NCBI GenBank assembly: GCA_023245725.1 | Contig: JAHFJU010000046.1 | Span: forward strand, 1 to 11,733 | Reading direction: 5' to 3' | Origin: Candidatus Peregrinibacteria bacterium | GTDB taxonomy: Bacteria; Patescibacteriota; Gracilibacteria; UBA1369; UM-FILTER-53-11 | Length of the DNA: 11,733 bases | Shown: piece after piece, positions 7,701 through 11,733 of the stretch | How the letters are laid out: each line of letters starts with the position of its first letter | Numbering within the stretch: position 1 is the stretch's first letter | The notes under the pieces: generated by a model | Database searches by the model: none | What the model saw: the letters and a program-made list of their open reading frames with translations, nothing else | Told to the model about the DNA's origin: nothing | Program-made: the position numbers and the translations under genes

Positions 7701-9312
7701 TCTCTGGTCCTTTTTGTTTTCTGCCGTGATCTAAAGTGCTTTCTGCTCCTTTTATTCCGCCAAGTATGTCTGGCAGTTTTTCTATTTTTGGTTTTACATC
7801 TTCTTCATCTTTTTTCTTCTCATCATTTTTTTCTGAAGGAGTTTTTTTTGCCTTTTTTTCATCAACTTTATTTGGCGCTTCTGATTTATCGTCAGTTTTA
7901 GAAGGTGGAGGAGTCGGTGCTGCAGAATTTATTGTCGGTGCAGTTTGCGGTTTTTTCGGCTCATCTGTTGAAGTTTGCGGCTTTGCTGTAGTTTCTGTTT
8001 CAAGCGGCATAGCTGGAGCCGTTGGAGGCATTGGCGCTTCAGACGCAGGTTTAGGTGGTGCCGATGAAATCGGTTGCTCTTGTTCAGGTATCGGTCGTTG
8101 TGCTGGCGTTTTCGGTTCAGTAGATAGAGTAGTCTGAGGTGCTGGCGCTGTTGGTTCTGTCGCTGGAGCAGATGGTTCAGGTAGCGGTGTTGGTGTCGGC
8201 GGCGCAACTTGTGATTTTGTCCGCGGCGTTTGTTCGACAACCGGTTCTATTGCCACTGCGTTTGTTGGTTTCTCTTTATTATCAAATGGATTTGGTCCAC
8301 GAGGTGGAGCTTTTGGAAACGGCAGTACTATTTTGTCAGGTAATCTGCCTGCTTTTGGGTATTTTTTTTCGTCTTCAGTTTTTTTAGATTGTTTAGATTG
8401 TTCACCAGTTTTTGCTTGTTCTGAACCTTTAGATTGTGGACTTGCATCGGCTTGTCTTACATCTCGCGCTGGATCAATAATTGCCTTTTGTGATACGGCT
8501 AGTTTCTTGTTTTTTTCTTTTCTGGCCTTAATTTCTTCAGACGCTGCAACATTTTTCGCCAATAATTTTTCGAAATGAGACCCCATTGCTGCTCCATCGG
8601 TATGTGGTTTTTTAGTTTTTGCATCTAGCTCGCCATTTCTCGCAGTCACGGTTGGTTTTCCAGCAGTAGATCTCGTGTCATCATCTCCACCGCCAGCATC
8701 ATTATCATTATTGTTTGCGGTAACAGCCTTATCTGCCACCCCAACTTTTTTTGCTGCAACAGTTTCAGCTCTATCCCTAGTATGAACTCCCGTCTTATCT
8801 TCAGCTTTTGTAGCCACGCCTCTGGCCGTCACACCTCCATCTTCACTTTCATTAGCCAATCGCAGAGGAATATTCTGATACTGATATCCATCATCATTTT
8901 TCACGCTCAATAATCCGCCTTTTATTTCAACCGTTGAACCTTGTCGAATCAGGTCGACGTTAATTTTTTTACCAACCGCGTATAGAGAGGCAAAAACCTC
9001 TTTTTTTCTCGCAGCTTCATCGCTTACATTTACATTATTTTCAAAAAAGGAGTCTAGCGCTCCATATAGCCATTTGTCTGTGATTTTCTCCTCAAAATTC
9101 GCCGCTTTTTTTATGTCGCTATATGGCACAAGTCGCTTCTCTTTTTTAATAGCAGCATTCAGGGCAACCTCGGTGTCTACGCTCAATTTTAACTGTGCTT
9201 TTTTGCTATAAAAACGTGCGCGATCTTTTTGTCGCTCATCACTTACATTGCCGACATCTTTATACCAGTCGCCAGTGTATTGGTTTTCGCCTGGTTTTTT
9301 ATCTTCAGCCAT
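4735..9312 (-). CDS. Giant modular protein of unknown function, 1525 aa
   Basis: I recognise no family. There is no signal peptide or transmembrane helix, and I see only one cysteine (about 1353), so it is probably cytoplasmic unless exported by an unusual route. Parts in order: a folded charged N-terminal region (about 1-150); an Ala/Asp/Lys-rich linker including a Gly-Asp run (about 160-310); a Pro/Thr/Ala-rich stretch (about 318-470); a Lys/Glu-rich stretch (about 470-590); then about 900 residues that I read as roughly eight diverged modules, each with several beta strands followed by a helix (helices end near 701, 780, 911, 1001, 1115, 1275, 1411 and 1520). Residues about 1110-1155 are a likely coiled coil rich in Ala, Lys and Glu. 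The start is fixed by a TATAAT six bases before the ATG. It lies 35 bases downstream of tRNA-Ser(GCU). A scaffold or binding role is possible; nothing proves it. Confidence 0.8.
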   Translation of the reverse strand: MAEDKKPGENQYTGDWYKDVGNVSDERQKDRARFYSKKAQLKLSVDTEVALNAAIKKEKRLVPYSDIKKAANFEEKITDKWLYGALDSFFENNVNVSDEAARKKEVFASLYAVGKKINVDLIRQGSTVEIKGGLLSVKNDDGYQYQNIPLRLANESEDGGVTARGVATKAEDKTGVHTRDRAETVAAKKVGVADKAVTANNNDNDAGGGDDDTRSTAGKPTVTARNGELDAKTKKPHTDGAAMGSHFEKLLAKNVAASEEIKARKEKNKKLAVSQKAIIDPARDVRQADASPQSKGSEQAKTGEQSKQSKKTEDEKKYPKAGRLPDKIVLPFPKAPPRGPNPFDNKEKPTNAVAIEPVVEQTPRTKSQVAPPTPTPLPEPSAPATEPTAPAPQTTLSTEPKTPAQRPIPEQEQPISSAPPKPASEAPMPPTAPAMPLETETTAKPQTSTDEPKKPQTAPTINSAAPTPPPSKTDDKSEAPNKVDEKKAKKTPSEKNDEKKKDEEDVKPKIEKLPDILGGIKGAESTLDHGRKQKGPEKNGPEEKEPKTEEINKVETKVAKPEEEKTKNPTVEAANKPDEKIKKPASENIEAKESLDDLIKHFIRLMKAINFEPHDKKATSKLGENPPKYVFKKTDSYIAATVTLAKTNENKFEITADSANEEKIINVTGENPENAVANLDSKLKEILEKAKKRYEIAKSRLLNLVSFDNEVRNPQNDFLRVYGTGKNFDYLETFPRSDMNFHASISDKDNKLVDISTNANGDVDSAFNKFIDKIISSLLGGPVQLGAYMAKQKLEDSEKADDRIEEANAKFRRLGYALDKSSIQKGAMGTLGASFKRNKDPVQIDITTNKQPDGSYEARLSIKYPVSESKKDDTELTNPNNTNEYSHTENDPDYKTLVDKVAAYVESYKQREKSPEENKQLRLEEIGTVLKEEYLRGNAENNDRWTLVEIDEEKTVAIRMKDNNARYEFLIPDESKDGRLETDFSSIKALEKIKAAFDKKRDNETEIFNNLLQKARLEGTKEEVNKSKGLAHEPQNYSITFKREEYFAEGKNETIKVGSIDTNHDSAMTVTGSFDDVDEGTEKQKFNEKSASNKPEAKIAAVIAVVNKIREARDAKIAAANQKIIDEANTEEAKRQEIIKKSEAESEAQKAKFMKEAGAIPVEEMAKIDEEMAHPNTTVDGLKDKLSKTAGVLNKTLDYTKDNKDRLHTIIRIQNDKFDDKKETYDIPILLIPGEGYTVKLTDDTNIPESLQYYSPTPNPEKLVSYIKKTLNDLQGDLNPPFPGAVKVKDAENSETAPINGKESGNIDINKIEKNILEGLNDKQINFSLTKKEGDTYSISAKTLDGHELTNGCSVTFDANGKSGKLFIENPLFNNLQPAPPTKGKNGTMKYRPQEEVTFNSPQDLGNKLKHIVVKPNKEYLEAAELNKIVANGEAEALKWTIQYPQFESSTRLYDAIHKATIDVILIPQLNLEGSKTLKGGFYAIVSKDNNAAEPKLIRAPHMKALIEKVNTYLKSSDVASGNAN

Positions 9313-9318
9313 CTCTTA

Positions 9319-9324
9319 ATTATA
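9319..9324 (-). promoter_or_regulatory. Extended -10 box (TGGTATAAT) 6 nt before ATG, leaderless start
   Basis: TGG-TATAAT reads on the minus strand and ends exactly six bases before the ATG at 9312. It lies between the tRNA-Ser(GCU) 3' end and the large gene, giving that gene its own start. The TAAGAG spacer is too close to the ATG to act as a ribosome binding site. Confidence 0.65.
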
Positions 9325-9347
9325 CCATATTTTTGATGGATTGAGAA

Positions 9348-9440
9348 TGGCGGAGAGGGGGAGATTCGAACTCCCGCGGGCCCTTGCGGACCCCTAAGGG
9401 TTTAGCAAACCCTCCTCTTCAACCACTTGAGTACCTCTCC
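9348..9440 (-). tRNA. tRNA-Ser (GCU anticodon)
   Basis: A 93-base class II tRNA. Acceptor strands GGAGAGG (9440-9434) and CCTCTCC (9358-9352) pair over seven bases, with discriminator G at 9351 as expected for serine, and CCA encoded at 9350-9348. The anticodon arm is AGGGT-TTGCTAA-ACCCT with anticodon GCT, reading AGC/AGU codons. A long variable arm and a GTTCGAATC T-loop are present. Confidence 0.95.
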
Positions 9441-9483
9441 GCGTGTGTGGTCTCGAAATCAAATAACTGGTTGAAGTGACACG

Positions 9484-9512
9484 AATATACAGAAAAACGT
9501 TTCAGGGGTCTA
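9484..9512 (-). promoter_or_regulatory. Probable sigma-70 promoter for tRNA-Ser(GCU)
   Basis: TAGACC (9512-9507) and TATATT (9489-9484) are separated by exactly 17 bp on the minus strand. They match the -35 consensus at 4/6 and the -10 at 5/6. Transcription would start about 36 bases before the mature tRNA 5' end at 9440. Confidence 0.5.
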
Positions 9513-9521
9513 CTTGAAATT

Positions 9522-9548
9522 TGGTGCAATAATCTTGAGTGGTGCAAT
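9522..9548. repeat. Two direct copies of TGGTGCAAT
   Basis: TGGTGCAAT occurs at 9522-9530 and 9540-9548, an 18-bp step, directly upstream of the tRNA-Ser(GCU) promoter. The spacing of nearly two helical turns is compatible with a protein binding site, but two 9-mers in AT-rich DNA are weak evidence. Confidence 0.3.
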
Positions 9549-9572
9549 TCAAATGCCAGTGCAGCTTGAATT
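9546..9572 (-). terminator. Inverted repeat downstream of the 228-aa gene
   Basis: AATTCAA (9546-9552) and TTGAATT (9566-9572) form a 7-bp stem, with an inner TGC/GCA pairing around CAGT. It begins 11 bases after the stop codon at 9584 on the minus strand. No U-run follows, so it is only a possible transcript end or RNA-stabilising hairpin. Confidence 0.35.
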
Positions 9573-9583
9573 ATGGCGGATTA

Positions 9584-10270
9584 CTAGAAATCAGATGAGC
9601 GGTCTCTGCTTCCGGTCAAATCGCTCAATTTTCGTGTTTGAGGAACAATGAAATCGAGAATTTCTCTCAATTTGCTCTCTTCTTTCGTTTCTCCTACTGT
9701 GCCTTGATACCAAATGCCGTCTTCACGAATAGAAGTATTATCGGAATATGCAAGTACTTCATCTACAACGGCTTCTACTCCTGAACGGGTCAAAAATTCG
9801 AGGATTTTTTCTTTTGAAGTTCCATGAATATAATATTTTTCATCGAGGTGTTCGTTTCCAAGTTTTAATTCAAGAGGTAGGAATTTTGAAATGAGTTTTG
9901 TTATATCGTCATCTTTAGTAATAGCCATTTTTTCTTTTATTGGCTCGTTTAAGTACGCGACAACGTATGTAAATGTTCGTTTATTTTTTCCATATCCTTG
10001 TGATCTTCCGAATATCCTCACTTTTACGCTGTGATAATTGCCAGACATTTCCCAAAGATCAACCAGCCTATTTGTGAAGTCTTGGCCAAATGAAGGTTGT
10101 TGGATTGACTCTTTTTCTGCAAACTGCAAGCCAAGTGCAGGCGCAATAGTCCTTAATTTTTCGAGATATTTTTTGTTCAGATAATACGAAATGAAGCCAA
10201 CAATTGCTATGAAAACTATCGGTAAAAATGCCGGGCCGAGTTCTGATGTAAAGTCTAAGAATTGATTCAT
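9584..10270 (-). CDS. Membrane-anchored protein of unknown function, 228 aa
   Basis: I do not recognise a named family. Residues about 13-33 form one transmembrane helix (PAFLPIVFIAIVGFISYYLN) followed by Lys-Lys, which places the remaining 190 residues in the cytoplasm. The sequence LEKLRTIAPALGLQF, then GNYHSVKVRIFGRSQG and TFTYVVAYLN, reads as a helix followed by a beta-rich domain, a layout I associate with conserved hypothetical proteins of DUF3137-like style; that link is only impression. The Asp/Arg/Ser-rich tail is probably disordered. The start is supported by a TATAAT six bases before the ATG. It stands alone between two serine tRNA genes and is back to back with the promoter that drives the repeat array and tRNA-Ser(UGA). 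Confidence 0.75.
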   Translation of the reverse strand: MNQFLDFTSELGPAFLPIVFIAIVGFISYYLNKKYLEKLRTIAPALGLQFAEKESIQQPSFGQDFTNRLVDLWEMSGNYHSVKVRIFGRSQGYGKNKRTFTYVVAYLNEPIKEKMAITKDDDITKLISKFLPLELKLGNEHLDEKYYIHGTSKEKILEFLTRSGVEAVVDEVLAYSDNTSIREDGIWYQGTVGETKEESKLREILDFIVPQTRKLSDLTGSRDRSSDF

Positions 10271-10276
10271 GCGTCG

Positions 10277-10282
10277 ATTATA
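10277..10282 (-). promoter_or_regulatory. -10 box (TATAAT) 6 nt before ATG, leaderless start
   Basis: A perfect TATAAT on the minus strand ends exactly six bases before the ATG at 10270. The spacer CGACGC contains no Shine-Dalgarno. No clear -35 is visible. The box lies inside the tail of the recombinase reading frame, another reason to doubt that tail. Confidence 0.65.
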
Positions 10283-10287
10283 GCGTG

Positions 10288-11733
10288 TTATTGGTTATTT
10301 GTTCTATGGACACAGCACGCCACTTTTTGTATAGTTGGCGAGCTCTGGTAACTAGGGCGACTGAGCGCCAGCGAGTGAGTACAATGCAAATGCAATTTAG
10401 GAGCGCACGGCGCGACCACGAGCCAGCAAAGGAGCCCGTAATCAGGGCGACTGAGCGCCAGCGAGTGAGTACAATGCAAATGCAATTTAGGAGCGCACGG
10501 CGCGACCACGAGCCAGCAAAGGAGCCCGTAATCAGGGCGACTGAGCGCCAGCGAGTGAGTACAAATGGAGGGATGCGTGAGCGGTTGAAACGGATAGTCT
10601 TGAAAACTATTAGGCCCGCAAGGGTCTCCAGGGTTCGAATCCCTGTCCCTCCGCCATCGTAGACGAATGTGCTCAAAAGCGTCGGCCTTTGCGCTTATGC
10701 TCATTGTTTTGTCCGTTTCTAAGCTGAGGTATTGTGCTTCAAGGATTTTATACCCTTCATCAATAGGCACTAGCCACCTCTGGGCTTCCATACTTAGTTT
10801 CTTGTCCTGCAAGATAAAGTTCGATCCAAAACCTCGCAGTATTTTGCGTTTCTCTTCAAATCCACCCGTACTGAAATGATGAGCTGCGTAGGTAACAAAA
10901 TCAAAAGTTCGCTCGGTAAGCTCTAGCCAGTCTTCAGCTCGCCTATCGGTATCGCCAACTTCTTCTTTTAGCTTCATGAGTTTGCCCTGTAGCTCCTTTT
11001 TGCTCTTTAGATACTCTTCATCGTCAATCAACTCTCGGTAGCGCATCTTGGTAAGATTGTCGATTTCACCCTGTGTCTGCAAAATAGCCCTAGTCTGCAT
11101 CTCATAAATTTTACTCCGCTGATTTATTTCAACGTCGTTATACTTGTTTAGCATCTCAAGCGCCCACTCCTTGAACTGCGGGAGAATTGTATAGCGTTCC
11201 ATTTCAGCCTTAATCATCTTTGTAAGTTCAAGCTCTTCGATTGAGCCTTGGTTGCATTTCTTATCTTTGTTATGTGTGCAGTGATAAAAGGTGTACTCCT
11301 TGCGCTCGCCCGTTCCCTTGAGCTGTTTGCCTTTAATTTCAGCCGTAACAAAGCCTTTGCACTCACCACAAATCAATAGTGGCTTATAACAAAAGTCATA
11401 CTGTTTTGCTCGTGGGTTGCCTTTACTGCCAAGCAGTCTTTGTACGCGGTCGTATTCAGCAAGCGTGACCATTGGTTTGTGTGCTCCGACCGTCCATGTG
11501 CCATCTTGTTGCTTAATGAGCCCCGCGTAAAACTTGTTAGCAAACATCTTATATATACCACTTCTACTCATTGGTTTGCCGCCTAGTTTTCTACTTTTTA
11601 ATGTTCTAAAGCCCCACTCGTCATTTAGCTTCGGGAGTATTTGAGGCGGGGTGTAATTGCCCGAGAGCATCAAATCCCAACATTTTCTCAATACAGGGTA
11701 TCGCTTTTTATCGACTCTAATTACTTTCATGCC
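10288..11733 (-). CDS. Large serine recombinase, N-terminus cut by window edge; frame runs antisense through a tRNA
   Basis: The frame is open at the right edge (a Gly codon precedes the Met at 11730), so the catalytic resolvase domain with its active-site serine lies outside. Numbering from that Met, residues about 10-75 match the Recombinase domain (LNDEWGFRT, then SGIYKMFANKFYAGLI). A zinc ribbon follows, with likely ligands C121, C124, C151 and C159. A coiled coil spans about 200-265, and EEKRKILRGFGSNFIL is the usual strand near the end of such enzymes. These enzymes cut and rejoin DNA at att sites to integrate or excise mobile elements. From residue 359 to the stop at 480 the codons are the antisense of tRNA-Ser(UGA) (30 codons) and of the 90-bp repeats, so the family-like protein ends near 358. 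The true stop was probably replaced by integration here, or the gene is a remnant. Confidence 0.8.
   Translation of the reverse strand, partial: GMKVIRVDKKRYPVLRKCWDLMLSGNYTPPQILPKLNDEWGFRTLKSRKLGGKPMSRSGIYKMFANKFYAGLIKQQDGTWTVGAHKPMVTLAEYDRVQRLLGSKGNPRAKQYDFCYKPLLICGECKGFVTAEIKGKQLKGTGERKEYTFYHCTHNKDKKCNQGSIEELELTKMIKAEMERYTILPQFKEWALEMLNKYNDVEINQRSKIYEMQTRAILQTQGEIDNLTKMRYRELIDDEEYLKSKKELQGKLMKLKEEVGDTDRRAEDWLELTERTFDFVTYAAHHFSTGGFEEKRKILRGFGSNFILQDKKLSMEAQRWLVPIDEGYKILEAQYLSLETDKTMSISAKADAFEHIRLRWRRDRDSNPGDPCGPNSFQDYPFQPLTHPSICTHSLALSRPDYGLLCWLVVAPCAPKLHLHCTHSLALSRPDYGLLCWLVVAPCAPKLHLHCTHSLALSRPSYQSSPTIQKVACCVHRTNNQ
10307..10335 (+). promoter_or_regulatory. Near-consensus sigma-70 promoter for the repeat array and tRNA-Ser(UGA)
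   Basis: TGGACA (10307-10312) and TATAGT (10330-10335) are each a 5/6 match and are separated by exactly 17 bp. Transcription would start near 10342, run through about 220 bases of tandem repeats, and reach tRNA-Ser(UGA) at 10567. This is the best-formed promoter in the window, and I see no better one nearer the tRNA. Confidence 0.6.
10354..10564 (+). repeat. 90-bp tandem repeat: two identical copies plus 31 bp of a third
   Basis: Copies at 10354-10443 and 10444-10533 are identical over all 90 bases by eye. The third copy (10534-10564) matches for 31 bases and stops two bases before tRNA-Ser(UGA). The unit begins AGGGCGACTGAGCGCC and is clearly richer in G and C than the flanking genes. Related strings occur twice in each unit (GAGCGCCAGCGAG and GAGCCAGCAAAGGAG), so the unit may itself be an old duplication. 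A decayed copy may precede the array (GAGCTCTGGTAACT against GAGCCCGTAATC). Confidence 0.95.
10567..10656 (+). tRNA. tRNA-Ser (UGA anticodon)
   Basis: A 90-base class II tRNA. GGAGGGA (10567-10573) pairs with TCCCTCC (10646-10652), discriminator G is at 10653, and CCA is encoded at 10654-10656. The anticodon arm is ATAGT-CTTGAAA-ACTAT with anticodon TGA, reading UCN codons, mainly UCA. A long variable arm and a GTTCGAATC T-loop are present. Its 3' end abuts the recombinase gene, which runs towards it, so it is the likely attachment site of a mobile element. Confidence 0.95.

Noticed and set aside
7736..8387. Plus-strand frames of up to 133 codons opposite the Pro-rich part of the large gene
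   Set aside because: They are shadows of the biased codon pattern of the Pro/Thr/Lys-rich coding strand; the peptides are Ser/Phe/Leu-rich with no domain features and no promoter.
9348..9440. tRNA-Ser(GCU) as a second attachment site paired with tRNA-Ser(UGA)
   Set aside because: The 3' halves share only the general serine tRNA features and differ in the T stem, and the two genes are in opposite orientation, so they are not a direct att repeat.
10354..10564. CRISPR array
   Set aside because: The 90-bp units are directly contiguous and identical, with no short repeat alternating with unique spacers, and no cas genes are visible.
10278..10676. Open frames of about 125-132 codons on both strands over the repeat and tRNA region
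   Set aside because: They translate tandem repeats and the sense or antisense of tRNA-Ser(UGA), and the long frames follow from repeats whose length is a multiple of three.
1..11733. UGA recoding to Gly or Trp, as in some CPR lineages
   Set aside because: None of the complete genes ends in TGA (TAG, TAA, TAG, TAA, TAG), but none has an in-frame TGA and Gly and Trp are encoded normally, so the standard bacterial code fits. Five stops are too few to infer more.

Overview
The window looks like chromosomal DNA from an AT-rich bacterium. I lean towards Patescibacteria/CPR, possibly Saccharibacteria, but only moderately. The reasons are overall style rather than a marker gene: AT-rich coding DNA, long Lys/Glu/Asn-rich proteins of unknown function, almost no Shine-Dalgarno sequences, and TATAAT boxes placed six or seven bases before start codons. 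The standard bacterial genetic code fits all reading frames. The only gene of certain function is argS. Two serine tRNAs (GCU and UGA anticodons) and the C-terminal part of a large serine recombinase are also clear.

Layout from left to right. (1) 1-994, minus, cut by the window edge: a secreted fibronectin-III / Ig-like surface protein. (2) 1165-2367, plus: a type II membrane protein with a helical cytoplasmic half and an acidic, two-cysteine outer half, 14 bases ahead of (3) argS, 2382-4133. (4) 4146-4682, minus: a small exported protein with four cysteines and a Thr/Asn/Gln/Ser-rich tail, meeting argS tail to tail at a hairpin that holds parts of both stop codons. (5) 4735-9312, minus: a 1525-residue protein with a Pro- and Lys/Glu-rich middle and about eight diverged beta-then-helix modules. 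(6) tRNA-Ser(GCU), minus, just upstream of it. (7) 9584-10270, minus: a small membrane-anchored protein. (8) 10307-10656, plus: a near-consensus sigma-70 promoter, two identical 90-bp tandem repeats plus a 31-bp third copy, then tRNA-Ser(UGA). (9) 10288-11733, minus: a serine recombinase open at the right edge, whose frame runs antisense through the tRNA and the repeats.

How the parts may fit together. Four or five of the seven proteins appear to be envelope-facing or of unknown function and are compactly packed with little intergenic space, each with its own promoter rather than in one operon. The right end looks like a mobile-element boundary: the recombinase stops matching its family where tRNA-Ser(UGA) begins, so this tRNA is the best candidate attachment site. 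The other element end is outside the window.

The strongest unusual signals are the repeated TATAAT-6/7 nt-ATG arrangement (leaderless mRNAs), the repeat array placed between a strong promoter and a tRNA, the recombinase C-terminus that would change on integration or excision, and the large modular protein of unknown function.
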